From NCBI GenBank assembly GCA_002256425.1, contig NKIZ01000001.1, positions 3,407,237-3,471,236 on the forward strand: 64,000 bases of DNA, in the 5' to 3' direction. Both the position numbers and the translations under genes were made by a program. This DNA is from Alphaproteobacteria bacterium PA2 (GTDB taxonomy: Bacteria; Pseudomonadota; Alphaproteobacteria; Caulobacterales; Caulobacteraceae). Of the stretch, positions 8,492 to 17,410 are shown piece by piece. Within the stretch, counting starts at the first letter, position 1. Each line of letters starts with the position of its first letter. The notes below the pieces were generated by a model that saw only the letters and a program-made list of their open reading frames with translations, was not told where the DNA came from and did no database searches.

Positions 8492-9217
8492 CTAGCCCGC
8501 CATGTATTGCCCGCCGTTCAGGGACAGGGTGGACCCCGTGACATAGCCTGCGTGCTCGCCGGCCAGGAAGGCCACCATGTCGGCGATCTCGTCGCCGCGC
8601 CCCAGACGCCCGACCGGGATCTGGCCAATAATGGCGGCCAGAACGTTCTCCGGCACGGCCTGAACCATTTCGGTGTCGATATAGCCGGGGCAGATGCAGT
8701 TCACGGTCACGCCCTTGCGGGCGTTCTCCAGGGCCAGGGCCTTGGTGAAGCCGATCACGCCGGCCTTGGCGGCCGAATAATTGGTCTGACCCATCTGGCC
8801 CTTCTGGCCGTTGATGGACGAGATGTTGATGATCCGGCCCCACTCACGCTCACGCATGCCTTCAATGACGTGACGGGTCATGTTGAAGACCGAGTCCATA
8901 TTGACCCGGATCACTTCGGACCATTGCTCGGGGCGCATCTTGTGGAAGACGCCGTCCCGGGTAATGCCGGCATTGTTCACCAGCACATCCACCGGACCCA
9001 GTTCCGCCGTCACCGCCTCGATGGCGCGGGCGCAGTCGTCGAAATTACCGACATTGCCCTTGACCACCATGACGCCAAGTTCCTTTGCACAGGCGGCGGC
9101 GGCCTCCTCATTGCCGGAATAGCCGGCCGCAACCGCCATGCCATCGGCCTTGAGACGCTCGCAGATCGCCCGGCCAATGCCACGCGTTCCGCCGGTAACA
9201 AACGCAACCCTGCCCAT
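8492..9217 (-). CDS. phaB: Acetoacetyl-CoA reductase
   Basis: 241 residues, the usual length. A short-chain dehydrogenase with the NADPH-binding TGGTRGIGRAI at the N-terminus, NNAG near residue 86, catalytic Ser in IINISSINGQKGQMGQ and the YSAAKAG Tyr/Lys pair. SSINGQKGQ is characteristic of PhaB/PhbB rather than FabG. It reduces acetoacetyl-CoA to (R)-3-hydroxybutyryl-CoA for polyhydroxybutyrate. It follows phaA on the same strand with a 42-nt gap, so the two are probably one transcript. The PHB synthase gene is not in the window. Confidence 0.95.
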   Translation of the reverse strand: MGRVAFVTGGTRGIGRAICERLKADGMAVAAGYSGNEEAAAACAKELGVMVVKGNVGNFDDCARAIEAVTAELGPVDVLVNNAGITRDGVFHKMRPEQWSEVIRVNMDSVFNMTRHVIEGMREREWGRIINISSINGQKGQMGQTNYSAAKAGVIGFTKALALENARKGVTVNCICPGYIDTEMVQAVPENVLAAIIGQIPVGRLGRGDEIADMVAFLAGEHAGYVTGSTLSLNGGQYMAG

Positions 9218-9259
9218 GTCGTCGCTCCCAATCTGTCTGTTGTTGTCGCCGAGACGGCC

Positions 9260-10435
<1,176 letters not shown>

Positions 10436-10490
10436 GAGGAGATCCTTTTTGCGGTTCCCCCTATCTATTTAGAACCCCCGGGGAATGGGC

Positions 10491-10527
10491 AAGTGCGGGA
10501 ATCCGACTTCTTGTTTTTCCCGCACTT
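10491..10527. promoter_or_regulatory. 11-bp perfect inverted repeat between phaA and phaR
   Basis: AAGTGCGGGAA at 10491-10501 is repeated in reverse complement as TTCCCGCACTT at 10517-10527, with a 15-bp spacer. It lies in the middle of the 168-bp divergent region, so it could be an operator for either gene. As RNA it would form an 11-bp stem, but no T-run follows on the side that would terminate. Function is inferred from position only. Confidence 0.5.
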
Positions 10528-10552
10528 TGCGAACGCGCTCGCATCCGCGATA

Positions 10553-10563
10553 CTGCAGTGCAA
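10553..10563. promoter_or_regulatory. Candidate PhaR binding site (CTGC-N3-GCAA)
   Basis: CTGCAGTGCAA is one base off the CTGC-N3-GCAG type site that I recall for PhaR regulators of Rhodobacter and Paracoccus. It lies 41 nt before the phaR start, where autoregulation would act. Support comes from the partial motif match plus context. Confidence 0.45.
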
Positions 10564-10603
10564 GAATGGTCCCGATCGGGATGGAATCTCAAGAGGAGCA
10601 GCC

Positions 10604-11212
10604 ATGGCGGACCCAAAGACCGGCAAATCGCCCGACGATCGCGTCGTCATCAAGAAGTACGCCAACCGCCGTCTCTACAATACGGCGTCCAGCTCCTATG
10701 TGACCCTCGACCATCTGTCCGAGATGGTGAAGCAGGATGTCCACTTCGTGGTCTATGACGCCAAGACCAATGAGGACATCACCCGCTCGGTCCTGACCCA
10801 GATCATCGTGGAAGAGGAAGGACGGGACGGTCAGAACCTCCTGCCCATCCAGTTCCTGCGTCAGCTGATCGGCTTCTATGGCAATTCCATGCAGGCCTTC
10901 CTGCCCTCCTATCTGGAACTGTCCCTGTCGACCTTCGCCGAGCAGCAGGAGCGCATGCGCAGCCAGTTCTCCGGCCTCAGCCAGACCGGCGGTCTTGGCC
11001 TCTATGAGGAACAGATCCGTCAGAACATGGCGCTGTTTGACCGGGCCATGAAGATGTTCAGCCCCTTCACGCCGGGCCGCTTCGACGCCGCATCGCCCGC
11101 CAAGGCGCCTGAACCCGCTCCGGCGGCCCAGACCGACGACACCCTTTCGGATCTGAAGCGCCGCATGGAGGAAATGTCGGCCCAGATTGAAAAGCTGGCT
11201 TCGAAGTCTTGA
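10604..11212 (+). CDS. phaR: Polyhydroxyalkanoate synthesis repressor PhaR
   Basis: 202 residues from the ATG at 10604, preceded by AGAGGAG 5-6 nt upstream; a much longer in-frame extension upstream is antisense to phaA/phaB and is not coding. The N-terminal PHB-accumulation regulatory domain is canonical (VIKKYANRRLYNT, YVTLDHLSEMV, DAKTNEDITRSVLTQII). The middle binds PHB in characterised homologues, and the C-terminus is Ala/Pro-rich then coiled. PhaR represses phasin genes and itself until PHB titrates it away. Divergent from phaA. Confidence 0.95.
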   Translation: MADPKTGKSPDDRVVIKKYANRRLYNTASSSYVTLDHLSEMVKQDVHFVVYDAKTNEDITRSVLTQIIVEEEGRDGQNLLPIQFLRQLIGFYGNSMQAFLPSYLELSLSTFAEQQERMRSQFSGLSQTGGLGLYEEQIRQNMALFDRAMKMFSPFTPGRFDAASPAKAPEPAPAAQTDDTLSDLKRRMEEMSAQIEKLASKS

Positions 11213-11254
11213 GGTCGAGGGACTTTTAACCAAACACCGTCAGGGTCTGCTGCG

Positions 11255-11587
11255 ATGACGTCGCCCATTGATCCCATCCGGAATACCGGCCGCTCCCGGC
11301 GAACCCTTCGCCCGAAGCGCGACGCGGTGGAATCCGCCAATGAGGTCGCAGAAGACCGCAGCCTGCCCGTGGTCACGGGCCCGGTGGTCACCCATGAGCC
11401 GGAACAGGCCACGGACAGCGCTTCGGTGTTCAAGGCCCAGCTGATGGGGCAGGACGGTCAGAAGCGCGGCCTGCGCGGCGGTCCACAGGTGATCGGCGCC
11501 GCCCATACGGCTTACGCCTCCACGGAATGGTCGGGACCTGTCGACCGGCGCACCCGCAAGGGCGGCGTCAAGAAGACCGACGTCTAG
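11255..11587 (+). CDS. Conserved hypothetical protein, small and charged
   Basis: 110 residues, 42 nt after phaR on the same strand. No signal peptide or membrane segment. The sequence starts with basic RSRRTLRPKRD and ends with GPVDRRTRKGGVKKTDV; a central HEPEQATDSASVFKAQLMGQ may be helical. I do not recognise a characterised domain. Codon use matches the surrounding genes, the frame is clean, and the spacing suggests co-transcription with phaR. Confidence 0.6.
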   Translation: MTSPIDPIRNTGRSRRTLRPKRDAVESANEVAEDRSLPVVTGPVVTHEPEQATDSASVFKAQLMGQDGQKRGLRGGPQVIGAAHTAYASTEWSGPVDRRTRKGGVKKTDV

Positions 11588-11836
11588 ATCGCCTGGGAGG
11601 CAATTTTGCCGCCGTCGGTCCCGATGGGCCCGGCGAAAAACGCCTGATCCGCCTTGATCCCGGCCTGAGAGGGGCTTCATTCCGGCCCCTGGGCCTGGCC
11701 TGCCCGTTGGCCCGAGTCTTGCTGTCTCCCTTAGCGAACCTTCGCTTCGGGACACCCCATGGCCGCTCTCATCACACGGATCATCGATATCGCCGTGGTC
11801 ACCCTGATCTTCACGGCCTTTACCTAGGGCGCGGCA

Positions 11837-12265
11837 TTATCCCCGGTCATTGTTGAAGTCGATTTCCCGTCGGGCGGTCGAGATGGTCACGATGAAGCCG
11901 GCCAGCACATCCAGGACCACCATCAGGGTGAGCAGGAAGAAGGTCGAGGTCGCGAAGGCCGGAGCCAGCAGGAATTCCACCAGGCAGGCCACAAACAGCA
12001 GCATGGACAGGGCGTGATTGACGATCACCACCTTGTGGCTGGTGGTCGACTTCAGCAGTTCGATGAAGAGCACGATCAGGGCCACAGCCAGGACCAGATC
12101 CCCCGAGCTGATCGGCCATTCCACCCGACTGGTCATGGAAATGGAAAACAGGGGCTGGGTCAGCCGTGAACTGGCGTCCGCCGCCTTGAACCCCTGGGTG
12201 AAGGTCAGGGCCAGCAGATTGTAGATGACCACCGGCAGGGCCAGAAGGGGAAACGCCGCAAACAT
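11837..12265 (-). CDS. Small integral membrane protein, four predicted helices
   Basis: 142 residues from the ATG at 12265. Hydrophobic segments are at about 1-22 (FAAFPLLALPVVIYNLLAL), 50-70 (LVLAVALIVLFIELL), 80-100 (MLLFVACLVEFLLAP) and 102-128 (FFLLTLMVVLDVLAGFIVT). A charged tail REIDFNNDRG follows. No catalytic motif is seen. It lies about 100 nt downstream of the GT2 gene on the same strand. Function unknown. Confidence 0.7.
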   Translation of the reverse strand: MFAAFPLLALPVVIYNLLALTFTQGFKAADASSRLTQPLFSISMTSRVEWPISSGDLVLAVALIVLFIELLKSTTSHKVVIVNHALSMLLFVACLVEFLLAPAFATSTFFLLTLMVVLDVLAGFIVTISTARREIDFNNDRG

Positions 12266-12363
12266 CCGTGAGCCTCTGAACCGAGGGTCCAATCCTTGAA
12301 GCGCGCGATCACGCTCCGTTCAAGCCATAGGGTTACCTGTTTTGCGGCCGGCCGCAAACGGGG

Positions 12364-13104
12364 TCAGAGTTCGGTGACATCCCTGGGGTTCCGCGCACGG
12401 CTCTGCAGCCACATGACGCCGAACAGGTCTGACAGCGAGGCCCACAGACGGCCCAGATTTGTGTACTTCGAAGCGCCCGTCTGGCGATGGCGATGGTTCA
12501 CCGGCAGGAAGGCCACTTCATAACCCTCCCGCAGCATCAGGGCCGGAATGTAGCGGTGGATGTGATCAAAATAGGGAAGCCGCAGGAAGGCCTCCCGCCT
12601 GAAGGCCTTGAGGCCGCAGCCCGTGTCATTGGCCGTATCCTTCAGCAGGCGTTTGCGCACGCCATTGCCGAACCGCGAGGCGAACTTCTTGGCCAGGCTG
12701 TCCTGCCGTTTGACCCGCTCGCCGCCCACCAGGGCCAGGTTCGCTCCGCCCGCCAGCAGGGCGTCGACCAGCTTCGGACCATCAGCCGGGTCATTCTGTC
12801 CGTCGCCGTCCAGGGTGACGATCACGGCGCCCCGGGCCCCCAGAATGCCGGTGCGGACAGCGCGGCTCTGACCACTGTTGGCCTGGTGGGCCAGGACCCT
12901 CAGCTGGGGAATCTCGGCCTTGAGGTCGGTCAGGACCTTCCGGGTCTGGTCCCGGCTCCGGTCATCGACAAACACCATTTCATAGTTCCGCCCGGCGAAG
13001 GCGGCGGCGATTTCCCGCGCAAGATCCGGCGCAGCGCCTTCTTCGTCAAACACCGGGACGACAACAGAGATGTCGATTTGATCAGCAGGGGTCGATTTAG
13101 CCAT
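12364..13104 (-). CDS. Family 2 glycosyltransferase, dolichyl-phosphate-mannose-synthase-like
   Basis: 246 residues from the ATG at 13104; a start at 13125 would add 7. GT-A motifs are ISVVVPVFDEEG at the N-terminus, the nucleotide site FVDDRSRDQT, the DxD region TLDGDGQNDPADG and HRHRQTGASKYTNLGRLW, typical of DPM1/ArnC-like enzymes that load a sugar on polyprenyl phosphate. No C-terminal membrane helices are present. It is divergent from an ArnT-like glycosyltransferase that would use such a lipid-linked sugar, so the two may form one modification pathway (inference). Confidence 0.88.
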   Translation of the reverse strand: MAKSTPADQIDISVVVPVFDEEGAAPDLAREIAAAFAGRNYEMVFVDDRSRDQTRKVLTDLKAEIPQLRVLAHQANSGQSRAVRTGILGARGAVIVTLDGDGQNDPADGPKLVDALLAGGANLALVGGERVKRQDSLAKKFASRFGNGVRKRLLKDTANDTGCGLKAFRREAFLRLPYFDHIHRYIPALMLREGYEVAFLPVNHRHRQTGASKYTNLGRLWASLSDLFGVMWLQSRARNPRDVTEL

Positions 13105-13159
13105 ACTACCTAATAGCGCAAACATGGGCGGACGAAAGGATCGTGCTATCAAGCGGTCC

Positions 13160-14857
13160 ATGGGATTGATGAAATTCTTCGATGACTATGACCTGGCCGC
13201 CGCCCTTTCGCGGTGGAGCCGCAGCTGGCGCGGGCCGACCCTGGCCGCCCTGATCGCCCTGGTCGCCGGACTGCCCGGTCTCCTGGCCATGCCGCCCCTC
13301 GACCGGGACGAAAGCCGGTTCACCCAGGCCACAACCCAGATGCTGGAGCAGAACGACTTTGTCGTGATCCGCTACCAGGACCAGCCCCGGTTCAAGAAGC
13401 CGGTGGGCATATACTGGCTGCAGGCGGCCAGCGTTTCCCTGGTCTCATCGCCGGAGGCCCGCCAGATCTGGGCCTACCGCCTGCCCTCCCTGCTGGGCGC
13501 CATGATCGCCGCCGCCGCCTGCGCCTGGGGCGCCGCCGCCTTTTTCGGCGATCGGGCAGGATTGATCGCCGGCGCCCTTCTGGCCTCGGGCTTCCTGCTG
13601 TCTACAGAAGCCTTCATCGCCAAGACCGATGCGGTCCTGGCTGGCGCCACCACCCTGGCCCTGGCCTGCCTTGCCCGCCTCTACGCCGCCGAGCACGGAG
13701 GGCCTGCAGCCCGCCGCGGGACCAGAATCCTCTTCTGGACAGCCATGGGGCTCGGAACCCTGGTCAAGGGACCGATCACGCCCATGGTGGCGGGCCTGAC
13801 CCTGCTGGCGCTCTGGGCCTGGGATCGCAAGGCCGGCTGGATCGCCCGCCTGGGATGGGCCTGGGGCCTGATCCTGTTCTTTACCATCGTCGGGCCCTGG
13901 GCCTGGGCGGTGACCGTCGCCACGGACGGCGCCTTCTGGAATGCGGCCATAGTCGGTGATCTGGCGCCCAAGCTGGCGGGTGGACAGGAAAGCCATGGGG
14001 GCCCGCCCGGCTATCACACCCTGGTCGCCTTCATTCAGACCTTCCCGGCGACCCTGCTCCTGCCGGCGGCCCTGGCCCTGGGATGGCGCGCCAGACATGA
14101 GCCGGGGGTCCGCTTCGCCCTCTGCTGGCTGGTCCCGGCCTGGCTGGTCTTCGAGCTCACGCCCACCAAGCTCTCCCATTACGCCCTGCCCTGCTACGGC
14201 GCCCTGGCCTGGCTGGCGGCTGCGGCCGTGACCCGGCCCATGGGAGCCCTGGCCCAGCGCCTTGGCGCAGGACTGCAGGCCCTGATCGGTGTCCTGCTGG
14301 CGGCCGTCGTCCTCTATCTGGCCAAGCTCTATGGCGATCCCGGCGACATTCCCTTTGTCTTTGCCACAGCCCTCCTTCTGGCGGCGGCTGGCCTGATCGG
14401 CGGCTGGGCCATGCTGCGCGGTCCTGCGGTGAAGGCCCTGGCCCTGTCCCTGCCCCTTGGCCTTCTGGGGCATGCGGCCCTGGTGGGAACCCTGGCGCCC
14501 AGGCTCGAACCCCTGCTCCTGTCCCAGAGAACCGAGGCCATGCTGGCCAGCGCCCATCTCCTGCCCCGTCAGGGCGTCTATCCTGGACCTGTCGCGGTTG
14601 CAGGATATGCTGAACCCAGCCTGGTCTTCGCCGTCGGCACCCGCACCCAGCTGGGGGACGCAAAGGAAGCTGCAGAGGCCCTGGCCGAGAACCGCCCGGC
14701 CGTGATCGAAGCCCGGCAGCAGGCGGCCTTCGATACCCTGGTAAAGGCCGCACGCCTGACCCCCCGGAAGATCGGGGAGATCAAGGGTCTGGACTATTCC
14801 AATGGCGACGACATGACCCTGACCGTCTATGCGCCCCAACCGGAGACAAGGCCGTGA
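13160..14857 (+). CDS. ArnT-like polyprenyl-phosphate glycosyltransferase (GT-C, multi-pass)
   Basis: 565 residues from the ATG at 13160; ATGs at 13124 and 13169 are alternatives. About 12 hydrophobic helices. The first periplasmic loop has MPPLDRDESRFTQATTQM and FKKPVGIYWLQA, the acidic-loop pattern of the ArnT/PMT family, in which the Asp-Glu motif is catalytic. These enzymes move a sugar from undecaprenyl phosphate to a cell-envelope acceptor. The C-terminus is a soluble periplasmic domain. Sugar and acceptor are not known. The lyase gene starts within its stop (GTGA). Confidence 0.88.
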   Translation: MGLMKFFDDYDLAAALSRWSRSWRGPTLAALIALVAGLPGLLAMPPLDRDESRFTQATTQMLEQNDFVVIRYQDQPRFKKPVGIYWLQAASVSLVSSPEARQIWAYRLPSLLGAMIAAAACAWGAAAFFGDRAGLIAGALLASGFLLSTEAFIAKTDAVLAGATTLALACLARLYAAEHGGPAARRGTRILFWTAMGLGTLVKGPITPMVAGLTLLALWAWDRKAGWIARLGWAWGLILFFTIVGPWAWAVTVATDGAFWNAAIVGDLAPKLAGGQESHGGPPGYHTLVAFIQTFPATLLLPAALALGWRARHEPGVRFALCWLVPAWLVFELTPTKLSHYALPCYGALAWLAAAAVTRPMGALAQRLGAGLQALIGVLLAAVVLYLAKLYGDPGDIPFVFATALLLAAAGLIGGWAMLRGPAVKALALSLPLGLLGHAALVGTLAPRLEPLLLSQRTEAMLASAHLLPRQGVYPGPVAVAGYAEPSLVFAVGTRTQLGDAKEAAEALAENRPAVIEARQQAAFDTLVKAARLTPRKIGEIKGLDYSNGDDMTLTVYAPQPETRP

Positions 14858-15753
14858 GCCGTTTCATCGAGATTGTTGAAGTCGGCCCCCGGGACGGCCT
14901 GCAGAACGAGAAGACCAGCCTCAGCCCGGAGCAGAGGGTGGCCTTTATCCGCCGCCTGGAGGCTGCAGGCGCCCGGCGGATGGAAACCGTCTCCTTCGTG
15001 AACCCCAAGCGGGTGCCGCAGATGGCCGGCGCCGAAGAGGTGTCTGCAGCCCTGGCTCCCGATGTGAACCACAGCCGCATAGGCCTGGTCCTCAACATGC
15101 GCGGCTGGGAGCGGGCCGTGGCCGCCGGCTGCGACGAAGCCAATGTCGTGGTCTGCGCCACCGACGGTTTCGGCATCCGCAATCAGGGCGCCTCCAGCGC
15201 CGAGCAGATGACCGCCCTGGCCGAAATCACCGCCCGCCGTGCGGCGGAGGGCGGCCCGCCCATCACCGCCACCTTCTCGGTCGCCTTTGGCTGCCCCTTT
15301 GACGGCGAGGTCAGCCAGGACCATCTGGTCGCCCTGGCCCGGGATGCAGCGGCGACCGGGGTTTCTGAAATCGCCCTGGCCGACACCATTGGCGTCGCCG
15401 ACCCCTGGACGGTCCGCGCCCGGGTCGAGGCCGTTCGCAAGGTCACGGGGGACATCCCACTGCGCCTGCACTTCCACGACACCCGCAATACCGGCCTGGC
15501 CAACGCCTTCGCCGGGATCGAAGCCGGGGTGACCATTCTGGACGCCAGCTGTGGCGGACTGGGCGGCTGCCCCTTCGCCCCCGACGCCACGGGCAACATC
15601 GGCACCGAGGATCTGGTCTACATGCTGGAACGGGCCGGCTTCGAAACCGGCTATGACATCTCCGCCCTGATCGAGACCTCGAAATGGATGGCGGAGATCC
15701 TTGGCAAGGCGCCGGCCGCCTCGGTCACCCGGGCGGGACTTTTTCCCGGCTAG
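14854..15753 (+). CDS. mvaB: Hydroxymethylglutaryl-CoA lyase family protein
   Basis: 299 residues, GTG start overlapping the previous stop. TIM-barrel lyase with VEVGPRDGLQNEK at the N-terminus (metal Asp and catalytic Arg), FSVAFGCPFDGEV, LADTIGVADP, LHFHDTRNTG (metal His-x-His) and GGLGGCPFAPDATGN, which contains the catalytic Cys loop. HMG-CoA lyase cleaves HMG-CoA to acetoacetate and acetyl-CoA in leucine breakdown. Other leucine-catabolic genes are not beside it, so a related CoA-lyase activity is possible. Confidence 0.9.
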   Translation: MSRFIEIVEVGPRDGLQNEKTSLSPEQRVAFIRRLEAAGARRMETVSFVNPKRVPQMAGAEEVSAALAPDVNHSRIGLVLNMRGWERAVAAGCDEANVVVCATDGFGIRNQGASSAEQMTALAEITARRAAEGGPPITATFSVAFGCPFDGEVSQDHLVALARDAAATGVSEIALADTIGVADPWTVRARVEAVRKVTGDIPLRLHFHDTRNTGLANAFAGIEAGVTILDASCGGLGGCPFAPDATGNIGTEDLVYMLERAGFETGYDISALIETSKWMAEILGKAPAASVTRAGLFPG

Positions 15754-15776
15754 GTAGCTTTCGATTCATCTTGGCG

Positions 15777-15797
15777 TGTGCGGTGATTTGTCGCACA
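15777..15797. promoter_or_regulatory. 6-bp inverted repeat upstream of the ParA-like gene
   Basis: TGTGCG (15777-15782) and CGCACA (15792-15797) are exact reverse complements with a 9-bp spacer, 22 nt before the ATG at 15820. Size and position fit an operator for a dimeric regulator. Nothing else supports it. Confidence 0.25.
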
Positions 15798-15819
15798 TTG
15801 GCTGCGGGAGGCCTGATCC

Positions 15820-16524
15820 ATGGCCCTGCGCACCGTGGCTGTCATCGCTCGCAAGGGCGGAGCCGGAAAAACGACCGTATCGATCCACCTGGCCCTTGCA
15901 GCCTATCTGCGGGGCCAGCGCACCCTCCTTGCCGACATGGATCCCCAGCGTTCCGCCCTTGAGGTCTTCAAGGCGAGGAAGCGGGCAGGTCCCGACCGGA
16001 TGGAATCCACGGGCGCCAAACTCTTTGCTCTGAAAACCAACGCGGCCCGTCAGGGTGTCGACACCCTGGTCGTCGATACGCCTGCCGGCGATGAGGCCGA
16101 AATGGCCAGCGCCATCGCCCTGTCAGACCTGTGCGTGATCGTCGTACGACCGACCTATCTGGACATAGCCTCCGCCCTGCAGAGCGTTGAGGTCGTACGG
16201 CGTCTGCGCAAGGCGGCCGTCCTGGTGGTCAATCAGGCCCAGTCTCCACGCAGGGGCGTCGAGCTGCCCGCCATGGAGCGGGCCAGACGCGCCCTCGAAC
16301 TTCTGGGCCTGCCGGTCTGCCCGGTCATGCTGAGAACCCGCGCCGCCTACCAGAACGCCCTGGAACGCGGCTTCTCGGTTGAGGAGAGCGATGATCCGAT
16401 CGCCAGGCAGGAAATCGGCGAACTCTGGCGGCGGATCGATCAGATGGTCACGGCGAACCTGATGTGCGCCCAGTCCCCGGTCAGGCCACCCGTCCCCGAA
16501 CCCGCCACATCAAGGGCCGGATAA
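15820..16524 (+). CDS. ParA/MinD-type ATPase without a ParB partner
   Basis: 234 residues, ATG preceded by GGGAGG. The deviant Walker A is ARKGGAGKTT at about residue 10-19 with the signature first Lys; Walker A' is LLADMDPQRSA and Walker B is LVVDTPAG. These define the ParA family of DNA- or surface-bound partition ATPases. It lacks an N-terminal HTH, so it is the small type. No parB follows, so it is an orphan ParA that may position some cargo; it is not the chromosomal ParA by context. Its last 44 nt overlap the convergent glycosyltransferase gene. Confidence 0.88.
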   Translation: MALRTVAVIARKGGAGKTTVSIHLALAAYLRGQRTLLADMDPQRSALEVFKARKRAGPDRMESTGAKLFALKTNAARQGVDTLVVDTPAGDEAEMASAIALSDLCVIVVRPTYLDIASALQSVEVVRRLRKAAVLVVNQAQSPRRGVELPAMERARRALELLGLPVCPVMLRTRAAYQNALERGFSVEESDDPIARQEIGELWRRIDQMVTANLMCAQSPVRPPVPEPATSRAG

Positions 16525-17410
16525 CCGCCGTAAACACGATCAGGGGCGAGAGCACCCAGGCCGCCAGGGTCTGACCGCCCGTGCTGGCCCGCTTGCGGAA
16601 GAACCGGGCAAGACCCACTCCCTTGTGGAACTCCACCCGGATCGGGCTGGCGCGGCTGGTATGGCCCAGGTGGACCACCTCGGCCTTGGGCTGGAACAGG
16701 ACGACCCCGCCGGCCTGACGCACCCGCCAGCAAAGGTCCACGTCCTCCACGTGCAGGAAATAGCTCTCGTCAAAGCCCTGGACGGCCTCGAAGTCTTCCC
16801 GGCGCATGCAGAAGCAGGCGCCTGAAATGGTCGGGATCGAGGTCACGCCCTCTGGCGGCAGTTCCTGCTCCCAGTGCACCTCATAACGCCGCCAGGCCGG
16901 GATCTTCTTGGCCAGGTGGCTGAGGCTCAGCAGGGCGCTCATCAGGGTGATGTCCCCCCGACGGGCGCCGCGCTGTTCAGAGCCGTCAGCATTCAGCACC
17001 CGGCCGCCGACGATGCAGGGTACGGGCCGTCCCTCGATGGCCGAGATCAGCTCGCCGACGCAGCCCGTCTGAAGGAAGGCGTCGGGGTTCAGGAAGATCA
17101 GGACATCGCCGGTGGCCCGTCGGGCGCCGAGATTGGCGCCCCTGGCGAAACCCACATTGCCCTGGCCATTGACCAGCACCACCCGGGGATCAGTTTCCGC
17201 AAAGCCCCTCAGCCGCGCCGCCTCGATGATCGACGACCCGTTGTCGACCACGACCAGCTCGTCCACCCGGGAATCGGCCAGGACACAGGCAAGACTCTCC
17301 GTCATGGCCTCGCCGGTCATGTAGATCACCATGACCACCGAGACTTTTGGCTTCGAGCGCTCAGTATCCTGGGCGATGTCGGCGACGATCGGTGCGGCTA
17401 TGCCGTTCAT
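16481..17410 (-). CDS. Family 2 glycosyltransferase, rhamnosyltransferase-like
   Basis: 309 residues. GT-A motifs are VSVVMVIYMTGEA, VVDNGSS, GNVGFARGANLGA and FLNPDAFL (donor/metal site), followed by SGACFCMRREDF, GFDESYFLHVEDVDLCWR and EVVHLGHTSR. The ED.DLC.R region is typical of the WcaA/RfbN-like rhamnosyl or glucosyl transferases of polysaccharide assembly. The C-terminus has a hydrophobic stretch (AAWVLSPLIVFTAVI). It starts directly at the thrS stop (TGATG), so it is likely co-transcribed with it. Confidence 0.88.
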   Translation of the reverse strand: MNGIAAPIVADIAQDTERSKPKVSVVMVIYMTGEAMTESLACVLADSRVDELVVVDNGSSIIEAARLRGFAETDPRVVLVNGQGNVGFARGANLGARRATGDVLIFLNPDAFLQTGCVGELISAIEGRPVPCIVGGRVLNADGSEQRGARRGDITLMSALLSLSHLAKKIPAWRRYEVHWEQELPPEGVTSIPTISGACFCMRREDFEAVQGFDESYFLHVEDVDLCWRVRQAGGVVLFQPKAEVVHLGHTSRASPIRVEFHKGVGLARFFRKRASTGGQTLAAWVLSPLIVFTAVIRPLMWRVRGRVA

